A stretch of 64,000 nucleotides of DNA, from NCBI RefSeq assembly GCF_001013905.1, contig NZ_LN831790.1:1116001-1180000 (forward strand), written 5' to 3'. Positions within the stretch are counted from its first letter, which is position 1. Each line of letters opens with the position of its first letter. The notes beneath the pieces were generated by a model that saw nothing but the letters and a program-made list of their open reading frames with translations, was not told the DNA's origin and made no database searches. Source of the DNA: Streptomyces leeuwenhoekii (GTDB taxonomy: Bacteria; Actinomycetota; Actinomycetes; Streptomycetales; Streptomycetaceae). Positions 40,030-48,945 of this stretch are shown here, in pieces. The translations under genes and the position numbers were made by a program.

Positions 40030-41475
40030 CCGCCGAGAGGGGCAACATGGCCTGATCCGCACGGAAGGGCTACGGTCGGGGCCGCCCGCATCTCCTGGCG
40101 GCAGCCCGGCCCACCGAGGACCCGCAGGCTGCCGCACCCTGAAACAGCGCCAAGCCACCGCGCGAACCCGGCCACGTGCAGTTACGCCATGAGCACGCAT
40201 CCGGGGCGGCGCAAATGACCTGCTTCAACTCGGCTACGCGTCAACGCTATTCTCGCTGCGCACCTTTCCGAAGGGTATGTCGGTGGCGTTCATGTGCCGG
40301 TCCTCGGTCGTGAGTGACGAGTGGTTTCCGCTGCGTGCTGCACGCGGTGCGAGTGCGGATGCCCGGTAGGGCGATCCCTGCCATTCCCTGCTCACGCCAA
40401 GGAGTGGATGACCGTGAACCCCGCTGAGTACAAGTCTGCGCGTCGTCACCGGCTTCGCGAGGTCCTGGTCGACGTCGCCGTAAGTACTCGCGTAGTCTCT
40501 CCGCCCACGCGGACCGCTCCGTCAGCGAGGCGTGGGCTCCGCGGAAGTGCCTCCACCGTGCAGCCAGGTGCGGAACCATACGGCGCCGTGAGTTCAGGGT
40601 CAGCAGACCCGTGAAGCTTCCCCGTGATCTTGGACACTCGTGGGTTATGCCGCGGGGGCGTGTTGATGTCGCTGCCTGGTCTCGGTCGGGGCGAGGATCA
40701 GAGGCATCCGGGAGTCCTCCCCGCCGACGCGGGGGTGATCTCGCCGATACGACGTTCCAGTGCCATGCTCATCCGGATCAGCGATCCGGAAAACGCACCT
40801 CGACGACGAGCCGCTCGACCAGTTCCTGAGCCTTCGCCCGCCGGGCACGCGCGACGGGCCGCTCGCTATAGGGCGATCGAGGTTTGGCAGGCTCCGCCGG
40901 CTCACTGCCGCCGGCGACCGTGGAGTCGTCGTCGATCATCAGGAGTCAACAATCCCGCAAGGCCTCGGCCGAACACCAGACACTCGATCCGGGTTCCAAC
41001 GCCCTAATCGAGAGGGAGGAGAGAAGTTCGAGCTGTCGTCCGATCAGACGGACCACCGACGACCGGCCTCCAGCCCCGCCACGCTGCCTCACCCCCATAG
41101 AGCCGAAGGGGCGTCTGTCAAATGTGGGAGTCCTCTGGGACTTTTCTGGCACTTCCGGCCCGATCAACCAGCACAAGCGTGAAACAACCGAAAGTCCATT
41201 CGTGTAGCTCAGCGGGTACCACGCGCCTGTCGTCGCAGGTCAAGGCGCTCGCCGGTCTCTTCCGGGACCTGATCTGCAGGACTCGGCGACTCCGTATTGA
41301 AGTCACCAGTCCCGTTACAGCGTCACTCGCAGTCTGCACGCCGCCTGGCCTGCCCAACGTGGGCCTGACAGCCCATCAGAACGAGCGTCAAATGAGCGTC
41401 GCGAGCGTCATTCCAGCGTCAAGATATCGCCCGTAACGCCCACACCGCACATAATGCGACGCAAGAAACCGCAGA
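40030..41475. other. Decayed intergenic stretch, no convincing gene
   Basis: About 1.45 kb at the edge of the biosynthetic cluster. Short open frames exist on both strands, but none shows a recognisable family or the strong third-position GC bias of neighbouring genes. It holds one CRISPR-like repeat (40714-40740). The sequence just after it is the remnant of an RNA methyltransferase gene, followed by nested insertion sequences, so this looks like worn recombination debris. Confidence 0.6.
40714..40740. repeat. Single type I-E-like CRISPR repeat unit (orphan)
   Basis: A 27-bp unit beginning GTCCTCCCCGCC and ending CGCGGGGGTGATC, with a G/C-rich dyad as in actinobacterial type I-E repeats. 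The opposite strand translates to HPRVGGED, a familiar false peptide of such repeats. No second copy appears about 61 bp to either side and no cas gene is present, so it is at most a relic. Confidence 0.4.
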
Positions 41476-41577
41476 TCAAGAACCCTTCGCGGCCGGTTCA
41501 AGGATCGCGACACATTCAACGTGGTGCGTCATCGGGAACAGGTTGATCGAGGACCGCAGCGGCTCGCTCTTCATACC
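41476..41577 (-). pseudogene. C-terminal remnant of a TrmA/RlmD-like RNA uracil methyltransferase
   Basis: The minus strand encodes 33 residues ending at the stop 41476-41478, including SINLFPMTHHVE and CVAILEP. FPMTHHVE is the hallmark C-terminal end of the COG2265 RNA m5U methyltransferases. An in-frame stop lies just upstream (about 41581), and the rest of the gene, over 350 residues, is missing. The cut lies about 45 bp from the IS630-type element end, so rearrangement around that insertion probably removed the rest. Confidence 0.75.
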
Positions 41578-42485
41578 CCGTCATGTCGCGTCAGCCGGGC
41601 AACATAGCCTGTGATCGCCGGTTACTGAGGTTGAACTCGTGGAGTAGTAGGGGCTGTCGCTTGGTCGTCGGCTGCGGTATCACCGGTGCATGCGGTATCC
41701 ACAAGGGGGCGGGCTGACGGCCGAACGGCAGCAGTTCCGCGAGGGGTTACGGCTTCAGGCGGCCGAGCGGTTCGCCCGGGGCGAGGCGAGTTCGGTGATC
41801 GCCAAGGACCTGCGGGTCAGCGTCCGCTCGGTGCAGTGATGGCGGCGGATGTGGGACGAGGGCGGTCCGCGGGCTCTGCGGTCGCAGGGGCCGGCGTCGC
41901 TGCCGAGGCTGAGCCAGAAGCAGTTCGCTCAGCTGGAGGCGGAGCTGGCCAAGGGGCCGACCACGCACGGCTGGGAGGACCAGCGGTGGACGCTCGCGCG
42001 GATCAAGACGTTGATCGGCCGGCGCTTCCACCTGACCTACACCATCCAGGGCGTGCGCAAATTGCTGGTGCGTAACGGGTGGTCCTGCCAGGTCCCGGCC
42101 CGACGCGCGATCGAGCGGGGCGACGAGGCGGTGGCCGGGTGGGTCAAGGAGGTGTGGCCCTGCGCGGAAGGCTCGCGGCGGTGAGTGGAGCCTGGCTCGT
42201 CTTCGAGGACGAAGCCGGATTCTCCATGACGCCGCCGCAGTCCAGGACCTGGTCACAGCGCGGCCGGACCCCGGTGGTGCGGGTACGCGGCCGCTCCCGC
42301 AGACGGGTCTCTATCGCGGCGCTGACCTGCTACAACCCGGTCACCGGTCGAGGCTGGTCTACCGGCCCCGCCGGGACGACGGCAGCCGGGACGGGCGCAA
42401 GAGTTTCTCCTGGCGCGACTACCGCGACCTGCTGATCGCCGCCCACCAGCAGCTCGGCGGCCCGATCGTGCTCATCTGGGACAAC

Positions 42486-43800
42486 TGTGAGACTGATGGG
42501 GCATCGTCCGGGGCCAGGGTCTGACCCGTGGGACAACTGGCCCAGGTTGCCTTGTTGAGGATCTGTCGGCCTGTGGTCCCGGGCGGTGCTTGCTGCCGTC
42601 GGACCGGCGAGCGTGTCCCGATAGGGGCCTTGCCGCACAAGGCACCGTCACAGTTCTGACCGCCCACCGGCCCGATGTCGGCCACAGCCCCGTGCCGATG
42701 AAGCAGCCGCGTGACCATCACCAGCATGCCCCAGCCGACTCTGCCCGCACAGCCGGAAGAACCGCTGGTGGAAGATGTGATCCTGGGAGTGGACACCCAC
42801 AAGGACGTGCATGTCGCCGCCGTAATCACCGTGCTCGGAGCGTTCCTGGCCCACCAGGAGTTCCCGGCCACCGGCGCCGGATACCGACAACTCCTGTCCT
42901 GGGCAAGCTCCTTCGGCACCCTGCACCGAGCCGGTGTGGAATGCACCGGATCCTACGGAGCGGCCCTCGCACGCTTCCTGAGCCGGGAGAGCGTCCAGGT
43001 CGTCGAGGTCAACCAGCCCGACCGCGCCATCCGCCGCAAGCACGGCAAGAGCGACGCCGTCGATGCAGAGGCTGCTGCCCGTGCCGTGCTGTCCGGACGC
43101 GCTGACGTCACGCCCAAGACCGGTGAAGGGCCGGCGGCCGACATGCGCGTGCTGCGGCTGGCGAAGGAGTCTGCCGTCAAGGCCCGCACGCAGGCGAAGA
43201 ACCAGCTCAAGGCCGTACTCCTCGGAGTCGATCCCGTGCTGCGCGAGGCGCTCTCCAAGCTCACCAACACGGCACTCATCGACAGGTGCGCCAACCGTCC
43301 CGACGCTGGCGACGCAGCCGTCTTCACGCTCCGGCTTCTGGCCCAGCGCATTCAGCAGCTGACAGTCGAGGTGAAAGGAGCTCGCACGCCGGATCACCGC
43401 AGCTGTCCGTCGTTGCCATCCGCAGCTCCTGGACGTCATCGGCGTCGGGCCCGACAGTGCAGCTGCCCTGCTGATCGCTGCTGGCGACAATCCGGAGCGT
43501 TTGTCCAGCGAGGCATCGTTCGCCGCCCTGTGTGGTGTCAGCCCGGTCGAGCAGTCTTCCGGGAAGACTCAGCGTCGGAGGCTGAACCGCGGAGGCAACC
43601 GGCAGGCCAACGCCGCCCTCTACCGCATCATCGTGACCCGTCTTCGCCGAGATGCCCGTACACGTCTCTACCTCGAACGACGCACAAAAGAAGGCATGTC
43701 GAAACGCGAAATCATCCGCTGCCTCAAGCGCTACGTCGCCCGCGAGATCTACCGTCACATCCAGCCAGCCTCGGCCCTCGCCGCCTTGTCTTCTGCCGCT
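42486..43800 (+). mobile_element. IS110-family insertion sequence inside the IS630 transposase gene
   Basis: Joining the outer flanks restores the IS630 reading frame (IWDN then LTQHRG). A CT dinucleotide occurs at both junctions (42485-42486 and 43799-43800), matching the CT core used by many IS110 elements. No inverted repeats are seen, as expected. The left non-coding end is long (about 225 bp) and the right end is practically zero, the layout of IS110-group elements that encode a bridge RNA upstream of the transposase. Confidence 0.82.
42487..42710 (+). other. IS110 left non-coding end, possible bridge RNA template
   Basis: This 224-bp non-coding stretch lies between the left junction and the transposase start. 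In IS110-group elements this region is transcribed into the bridge RNA that pairs with target and donor DNA. No structure prediction was possible here, so the RNA is inferred from position and family only. Confidence 0.3.
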
Positions 43801-43803
43801 TGA
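42711..43803 (+). pseudogene. IS110-family transposase (DEDD), frameshifted
   Basis: The N-terminal part has GVDTHKDVHVAAV and EVNQPDRAIRRKHGKSDAVDAEAAA, typical of the DEDD RuvC-like domain. The C-terminal part in another frame has LLDVIGVGPDSAAALL and CGVSPVEQSSGKTQRRRLNRGGNRQAN, the Tnp_IS110 C-terminal domain with its catalytic Ser region. The frame changes near 43374, where GTGAAAGGAGCTC carries one A more than the expected GTGAAGGAGCTC. The stop codon TGA (43801-43803) comes from the target DNA. Probably inactive unless frameshifting restores it. Confidence 0.85.
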
Positions 43804-44519
43804 CGCAACATAGGGGCATCCTCAACGTCCACAAGGCCGCTGACCTGCGGGAATGGGCCGCGGCCCGGGACTGGCTGACCATCTATTACCTGCCGCCTTA
43901 CGCACCCGACCTCAACCCCGTCGAAGGGATCTGGTCCCTCCTGCGACGCGGCTGGCTCTCCAACGTCGCCTTCCACACCCCCGAACACCTCATCCAGCGC
44001 ATCCGACGCGGTCTACGGCACATCCAGTACCGCAGCCACCTCATCGACGGCTGCCTCGCCGAGACCGGCCTGACCATCAGACCCACCTGAGCAAGGACAC
44101 GACATCACGAGTTCAATGTCAGTAGCCAAACCGGCGTATCTGGAGACGATTACCTGGTCAACGCCCGTTTCGGAGCACAATCGCGAGTGATGGTGACCAG
44201 CATCGCCGCTGCTGCCGATGGGGCGCGGCGCGCCTCCGTTCTCGGAGCGTGCCGCCCGCATCTGACGTCTTCCACCGATCCGCCTGGTGCTCCGTACTGC
44301 CCGGAGATTGCCCTCACTTGCCTGTCCCTATAGCAACAAACACCGACACCGAAGCCCACCGTGACGAGAAGACCACAGCACAACCCGCATTTCCCCGTCG
44401 GCATGCCGTCCCAGCCGATGACCAAGCACCCCTGAAAGAACAGCGAAGAAGAAGCGCAGGAGTGGCTCCAGGCCATCGTCCAGGCCACCCAAGCCGGCCT
44501 GGCCCCGTCGACCGCCACC

Positions 44520-45494
44520 ATGACGCTGGCCGAATACGGCGAGGCGAACATGGACCTCGCGCTGCGCGGCCTGGAACTGAAGACACTCGACCCCTATCTC
44601 GCGGGATGGCGGAAGCGCGTGGTTCCCGCCCTGGGGCACCTCGCCGTTCGGTTGATCACCAACGGTGTCGTCGACCGGACCGTGCAGAACTGGATCGCCG
44701 ACGAGCACAGCCGCGCAACGGTCAAGAACACCATCGCCGTCCTGGTCCGCGTCATGGAACAGGCCGTGCGGGACGGCATCATCACCGTCAACCCGGCCCG
44801 CGTGACCGGCTGGCAGAAGCTCTACAAGCAGGCCGAGGACGAACTCCGTAATCCGCGCGCGCTGGCCCTGCCCAACTGGGACAGCCTCGTCCAGCTGGCC
44901 GACGCGCTCGTGGCCGCCTCCCACGACCAGTACTGCGGGTGGGGAGACGTCGTCGTCTTCGCCGCGTGCACCGCCGCCCGGATCGGCGAAGTCTCAGGCT
45001 GCCGCGTCCAGGACATCGACACCGACCAGTGGATCTGGACCGTACGGCGCCAGACCACACCCGCACCCGGCGGCCTGACCGACAAGGGCACCAAAGGCAA
45101 GCGGGCCCGCAAGGTCCCCATCATCGAGGAGATCCGCCCCCTCGTCGCCCAGCGCATCCTGTCCGCCGGCCCCGACCCCGACGCCCGCCTGTTCACCGGC
45201 CCCCGCGGCGGACGCATCTCCACCGCCGTCCTGCGCGACGCCACCCACTGGGACGACGTGGTCATCAGGCTCGGCTACGAACACCTGCGCCGCCACGACC
45301 TCCGGCACACCGGCCTGACCTGGTTCGCCGACGCGGGAGTCCCGGTCCACGTCCTGCGACGCATCGCCGGGCACGGCTCCCTCATGACCACCCAGCGCTA
45401 CCTCCACCCGGACGTCCACAAGATCACGACCGCCGGCGCAGCGCTCTCCGCGCGGTCCGCGCCCCCCGCTCGCTCCCGGGCCCGATCGTCATGA
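44520..45494 (+). CDS. Tyrosine site-specific integrase, N-terminally truncated
   Basis: A 324-residue fragment with the catalytic set of tyrosine recombinases: TAARIGEV (Arg I), HLRRHDLRHTG (His-x-x-Arg), GHGSLMTTQRYLH (Tyr). The same frame stays open upstream to a TGA at about 44433 and encodes EEEAQEWLQAIVQATQAGLAPSTAT, which belongs to the normal integrase N-terminus, so the gene has lost its first domain. Its 3' end is 110 bp from the 3' end of tRNA-Pro, the usual position of an integrase in an actinomycete integrative element. No excisionase, replication or transfer genes are nearby, so the element seems eroded. Confidence 0.82.
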   Translation: MTLAEYGEANMDLALRGLELKTLDPYLAGWRKRVVPALGHLAVRLITNGVVDRTVQNWIADEHSRATVKNTIAVLVRVMEQAVRDGIITVNPARVTGWQKLYKQAEDELRNPRALALPNWDSLVQLADALVAASHDQYCGWGDVVVFAACTAARIGEVSGCRVQDIDTDQWIWTVRRQTTPAPGGLTDKGTKGKRARKVPIIEEIRPLVAQRILSAGPDPDARLFTGPRGGRISTAVLRDATHWDDVVIRLGYEHLRRHDLRHTGLTWFADAGVPVHVLRRIAGHGSLMTTQRYLHPDVHKITTAGAALSARSAPPARSRARSS

Positions 45495-45604
45495 CCCGCT
45501 GACACCGGTCAAGGGAGCACTGGTCCCCAACTGGTCCCCAAAAACGATCAAGGGCTGGTTCCGGAAACCTCCGAAACCAGCCCTGCCCTGCGACTCTCTC
45601 GAGT

Positions 45605-45677
<73 letters not shown>

Positions 45678-45785
45678 TTGCCCGTCTGACCTGGGGTTTC
45701 CCCTGGCCGAACGCGCAGGAAAACCATACCGCACTCGTGCGGGTGGTCGCGCACCGCTTTCGAGCCGGGCCTCCGGAAGCGACCC

Positions 45786-45816
45786 TTGACCTCAAGCTTG
45801 CCTGAGGTTGCACGAT
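45786..45816 (+). promoter_or_regulatory. SoxR/MerR-type promoter upstream of the transketolase genes
   Basis: TTGACC (45786-45791) and CACGAT (45811-45816) are separated by 19 bp, the long spacer used by MerR-family activators. A 20-bp dyad, ACCTCAAGCTTGCCTGAGGT (45789-45808), overlaps the -35 and spacer and pairs at eight of ten positions. The arms CCTCA/TGAGG match the SoxR box. The start codon is at 45824, so the transcript would be almost leaderless. No MerR-type gene is within the window. Confidence 0.55.
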
Positions 45817-45823
45817 CGACGGC

Positions 45824-46531
45824 ATGACGATCACCGAGGAACGCGGGCGCACCTACGGGTACGCCGATCTGCCCGAACTGATGTCCCTGATGACCGGGGA
45901 CGAGAAGCACGGCCCGGCGGCGACGTCCACGCTGGATGTGCTGTGGGTCCTGTACGACCGGGTGCTGCGGGTGAGCCCGCAGCGCGTCGACGACCCGCAG
46001 CGGGACCGGTTCCTGTTGTCCAAGGGACACGGGCCGATGGCCTACTACGCCGTGCTGGCGGCCAAGGGCTTCCTGCCGGTTGCCTGGCTGACCGGCTTCG
46101 GCTCCTACGACTCGCCGCTCGGGCACCACCCCGACCGCACCCTGGTGCCCGGTGTGGAGATCGGCAGCGGCTCCCTGGGGCACGGTCTGCCGATCGCCGT
46201 CGGCACGGCGCTGGGGCTGCGCGCTCAGGGGCGCGAGGCACCGAGGGTGTGGACGCTGACCGGGGACGCCGAGCTGGACGAGGGCAGCAACCACGAGGCG
46301 ATCGCCTTCGCCGGGCCCGCCGGGCTGGAGCGGCTGCACACCGTGGTCGTCGACAACTCCTCCGCCAGTCATGCCCTGCCCGGCGGCATCGCCGCCCGCT
46401 TCGAGGCCGCCGGCTGGTCGGCGGTCACCGTGGACGGGCGGGACCACGAGGCGCTGTACGCCGCCTTCACCGCCCCGCATCCGGGGCGCCCGCACGTGGT
46501 GGTGGCCCGGGTGGAGCCCAAATCCGCCTGA
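45824..46531 (+). CDS. Transketolase-like protein, N-terminal (TPP-binding) subunit
   Basis: A 235-residue protein equal to the first third of transketolase. It has SKGHGPMAYYAVLA, GSLGHGLPIAVGTALG and the thiamine diphosphate motif GDAELDEGSNHEA. Together with the next gene it forms a split transketolase, as seen in many bacteria. The reaction would be a two-carbon ketol transfer or a related decarboxylation-condensation; the true substrate of such split enzymes is often unknown. A MerR/SoxR-like promoter lies just upstream. Confidence 0.92.
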   Translation: MTITEERGRTYGYADLPELMSLMTGDEKHGPAATSTLDVLWVLYDRVLRVSPQRVDDPQRDRFLLSKGHGPMAYYAVLAAKGFLPVAWLTGFGSYDSPLGHHPDRTLVPGVEIGSGSLGHGLPIAVGTALGLRAQGREAPRVWTLTGDAELDEGSNHEAIAFAGPAGLERLHTVVVDNSSASHALPGGIAARFEAAGWSAVTVDGRDHEALYAAFTAPHPGRPHVVVARVEPKSA

Positions 46532-46672
46532 GCCGTCACCTTGGTGCCCGGCGCTCCCCGCCCTCCCTGCCCCTCCCCGCCCTCTTTCCCGCGCTCATGC
46601 CGTGCCCTCTTCTCCGGCGAGCACCCGACCGCCGCCGGAGGGCCGCCACCCCAGCCAGAAAGGCTCTCCCTC

Positions 46673-47578
46673 ATGGACACCATGCGTGACCGGTTCGCTC
46701 CCGTCGTCTCCCGGCTGCTGGACGAGGACCCCCGCGTGGCCGTGGTCCTCGCCGAGGTCGGCAAGGACGGTTTCGCCGAAGCCATGCGCCGGCACCCGGA
46801 CCGGGTCGTCAACGTGGGCATCCGCGAGCAACTCCTGGTCGGCGCGGCCGCCGGGCTGGCGCTGACCGGGATGCGCCCCGTCGTGCACACCTTCGCCAGC
46901 TTTCTCGTCGAGCGGCCCTTCGAGCAGGTCAAGCTGGACCTCGGGCACCAGGACGCGGGCGCGGTGCTGGTGAGCGCCGCCGCGTCCTTCGACTGGCCCG
47001 CCGGCGGCTACACCCACATGGCGCCCGGCGACGTGGCGCTGCTCGACACCCTCGACGGCTGGACCGTGCATGTGCCGGGCCACCCCGACGAGGCGGAGAC
47101 CCTGCTGCGGCACGCGGTGGCCGCCGGGGACGACAAGGTGTACGTACGGCTCTCCGTGCAGGCGAACGCCGGGGGGCGCCCGGTGGACGGGGAGAGTTTC
47201 CTGCCCGTCCGGCAGGGGCGCTCCGGCGTGGTCGTCGCCGTCGGGCCCCTGCTCGACTCCGTGCTCGACGCCACGGAGGGCATGGACGTGACCGTTCTGT
47301 ACGCGACGACCGTCCGCCCCTTCGACGGCGCCGCGCTGCGCCGGGCCACGGGGACGGCGGGAACGGACGTCGTCCTGGTCGAGCCGTACCTGGCCGGCAC
47401 GTCGGCGGGGGCCGTCGACGAGGCGCTCTCCGATGTGCCGCACCGGGTGCTGGGGCTGGGCGTGGGCCGCCGCGAGCTGCGGCGCTACGGACGCGTGGAG
47501 GAGCACACCGCCGCCCATGGGCTGGACGCCCGGTCGCTGCGCGAGCGGATCGGGGGCTTCCTCGGCCAGGGCCGGTGA
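46673..47578 (+). CDS. Transketolase-like protein, C-terminal subunit
   Basis: A 301-residue protein with the pyrimidine-binding domain of transketolase: VVNVGIREQLLVGAAAG, where Glu activates the cofactor, followed by the transketolase C-terminal domain (VVAVGPLLDSVLDA, LVEPYLAGTSAGAV). The ATG at 46673 has AGAAAGG upstream. It partners the gene that ends 141 bp upstream. The 141-bp gap holds no other gene. Confidence 0.92.
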   Translation: MDTMRDRFAPVVSRLLDEDPRVAVVLAEVGKDGFAEAMRRHPDRVVNVGIREQLLVGAAAGLALTGMRPVVHTFASFLVERPFEQVKLDLGHQDAGAVLVSAAASFDWPAGGYTHMAPGDVALLDTLDGWTVHVPGHPDEAETLLRHAVAAGDDKVYVRLSVQANAGGRPVDGESFLPVRQGRSGVVVAVGPLLDSVLDATEGMDVTVLYATTVRPFDGAALRRATGTAGTDVVLVEPYLAGTSAGAVDEALSDVPHRVLGLGVGRRELRRYGRVEEHTAAHGLDARSLRERIGGFLGQGR

Positions 47579-47620
47579 CGGACCGGCGCCGGGGCGGGGA
47601 GCGGACCGCCGCCCGGGCGT

Positions 47621-47995
47621 TCATCCCGTGTCCGGCCGGACCGGCCCGGGTGTCGCCGCCGTGCCCGGACCGGCCGCGTCGGCGCGGACCAGGCCGCGTA
47701 CGGCGGGCACCGCGAGCAGGGCGGCGCAGACCACGAGGCTCGCCGCCCCGGCGGCGAGCAGCACCTGGCCGGCGCCCAGCGGGGAAGCCGCCGGACCGGC
47801 GGCGCCCAGCGGGGAGGCCGCCGGACCGGCGAGGTCCTGGCCGACGGGCATCATCGCCGGGGAGCCCGCCATGGCCGCGACGACGTCCCCCTGGTCGTCC
47901 TCGCGCGCTCTCCCCTGCCGTGCCCGCACGGCCTCCGGGGCAGCCGGAGCCCCCCTCCGGCCCCGGCTGCCGCTCATGCCTCCGGATGATGCCAT
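47621..47995 (-). CDS. Hypothetical small protein with one hydrophobic segment
   Basis: A possible 124-residue protein (or 118 from ATG 47977). A basic/polar N-terminal half is followed by a tandem duplication (GPAASPLGA twice, a 30-bp DNA repeat near 47775-47835) and one long hydrophobic segment (VLLAAGAASLVVCAALLAVPAV). No family is recognised. It could be a remnant of a larger transporter, since the hydrophobic piece looks like a transporter C-terminal helix. Coding status is uncertain. Confidence 0.4.
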   Translation of the reverse strand: MASSGGMSGSRGRRGAPAAPEAVRARQGRAREDDQGDVVAAMAGSPAMMPVGQDLAGPAASPLGAAGPAASPLGAGQVLLAAGAASLVVCAALLAVPAVRGLVRADAAGPGTAATPGPVRPDTG

Positions 47996-48021
47996 GGGGC
48001 ACCGACAACGCCGGAGGGCTT

Positions 48022-48381
48022 TCAGCCGCCGGCCGGGAGCCCCAGCCGGGGGTGTGCGTCGAGCAGCCGGGGCGGGGCCGCCTGGCGCCAGGAGTCGGCG
48101 AGGATGTCCCGCAGTTCGCCCTCGTCCTCCAGGGCCGACAGGCGGACCCGCACCCAGGCGAACTGGGCCTCGTGGCCGGCGATCCAGAACTTCCCCGGCT
48201 CGGCGAGGACGAGTTCGTCACGCTCCTCCTTCGGGCAGCGCACGGCCATGGAGGTCTCGTCCTCGGGCAGCGTGGCGAACATCTTCCCGGCGACCCGGAA
48301 CGTGGGCATGCTCCAGGCGGTCTTCTCCGTGGTGTCCGGCAGGGACAGGGCGATACGGCGTACGTCTTCGGCATCCGGCAT
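48022..48381 (-). CDS. MmcQ/YjbR-family protein
   Basis: A 119-residue protein with MPDAEDVRRIALSLPDTTEKTAWSMPTFRV and MFATLPEDETSMAVRCP, the characteristic N-terminal half of the MmcQ/YjbR (CyaY-like fold) family, and WVRVRLSALEDEGELRDIL in the second half. The ATG at 48381 gives the conserved family start. The biochemical role of the family is not settled; a DNA-binding role has been proposed. It follows the acetyltransferase gene on the same strand with a 30-bp gap. Confidence 0.85.
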   Translation of the reverse strand: MPDAEDVRRIALSLPDTTEKTAWSMPTFRVAGKMFATLPEDETSMAVRCPKEERDELVLAEPGKFWIAGHEAQFAWVRVRLSALEDEGELRDILADSWRQAAPPRLLDAHPRLGLPAGG

Positions 48382-48411
48382 GCCCCGCACCGTAGCCGCT
48401 GCCACTGACAC

Positions 48412-48945
48412 TCACCCGGCGGCGCGGGCGGCCCCGATCCGCTTGTAGTACAGCGTCGTGGGCCGCAGCACGCCGTGCGGATCGGCGGCGTAGTCGGGGA
48501 TCGCGCCGGCGCGGATCCACCCGGCGGAGCGGTAGAGGTGCTCGGCGGGGCTGCCGCTCTCGGTGTCCAGGTGCAGGAGGGTGATGCCGGACGCCTCGGC
48601 CGCCCGCTCGGCGGTGGTCAGCAGCGTGCGGCCCAGGCCCCGTCCGCGGGCGTCGCGGCGCACCATCAGCTTCACCACTTCGGCGCGGTGCCGGCTGTTG
48701 GGCTTGCCGGGCAGGGCGAGACCGACGGTGCCGGCCGGCCGCCGCCCGTCGTACGCCACCCACACCGTGAGCTCTCCGGCGGCCACCGCGTCGGCGCGCT
48801 CCCGCCACCAGGCGGCGGCCTCGGCGGTGTCCAGCGGCGCGAGGAAGCCGACGGAGGCACCGCCGTCCACGGTCTCGGCCAGCAGCCCGGCCAGTTCCCC
48901 CGCTTCGGCGAGCAGCCGGGGCGCGTCGAGGCGGACCACCCTCAT
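48412..48945 (-). CDS. GNAT-family N-acetyltransferase
   Basis: A 177-residue protein with the acetyl-CoA-binding motif A, VVKLMVRRDARGRGLGRTLL, and the C-terminal LHLDTESGSPAEHLYRSAGW typical of small-molecule GNATs. The ATG overlaps the stop of the XRE-cupin regulator gene (ATGA), so the regulator and enzyme are co-translated and probably functionally linked. The acceptor may be an amine antibiotic or metabolite. Confidence 0.9.
   Translation of the reverse strand: MRVVRLDAPRLLAEAGELAGLLAETVDGGASVGFLAPLDTAEAAAWWRERADAVAAGELTVWVAYDGRRPAGTVGLALPGKPNSRHRAEVVKLMVRRDARGRGLGRTLLTTAERAAEASGITLLHLDTESGSPAEHLYRSAGWIRAGAIPDYAADPHGVLRPTTLYYKRIGAARAAG

Larger units (their letters stand above)
41690..44090 (+). 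pseudogene. IS630-family transposase, multiply disrupted
   Basis: Translation in pieces gives the N-terminal helix-turn-helix (AAERFARGEASSVIAKDL...VSVRSVQ), then WRRMWDEGGP, WLVFEDEAGFSM (first catalytic Asp region), LLIAAHQQLGGPIVLIWDN (second Asp), and, after the IS110 insert, LTQHRGILNVH and PPYAPDLNPVEGIWS with the third catalytic acid. Breaks are an in-frame TGA at 41836, frame changes near 42180 and near 42347, and the insertion at 42486. The gene cannot make an active transposase. Confidence 0.88.
41625..44122 (+). mobile_element. IS630-family insertion sequence, interrupted by an IS110-type element
   Basis: Terminal inverted repeats are visible: CTGAGGTTGAACTCGTG at 41625-41641 pairs with CACGAGTTCAATGTCAG at 44106-44122 with two mismatches. 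Each end is flanked by TA (41623-41624 and 44123-44124), the target duplicated by IS630/Tc1-type elements. Without the 1.3-kb insert the element would be about 1.18 kb, normal for the family. Confidence 0.85.

Noticed and set aside
40640..40670. CGCGGGGG motif as a second CRISPR repeat
   Set aside because: It is 77 bp from the first copy and the remaining bases do not match, so it is not part of an array.
41200..41260. tRNA-like words (GTAGCTCAGCGGGT) suggesting a second tRNA or attachment site
   Set aside because: No acceptor stem, anticodon stem or T arm can be paired, and the sequence does not repeat the end of tRNA-Pro, so it is at most a chance or a very decayed fragment.
44123..44430. 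Short frames between the insertion element and the integrase
   Set aside because: No start signals or similarity recognised; the frame next to the integrase belongs to its lost N-terminal part.
47621..47995. Calling this frame a transporter gene
   Set aside because: Only one hydrophobic segment is present and no transporter motif, so it is listed only as a weak hypothetical.
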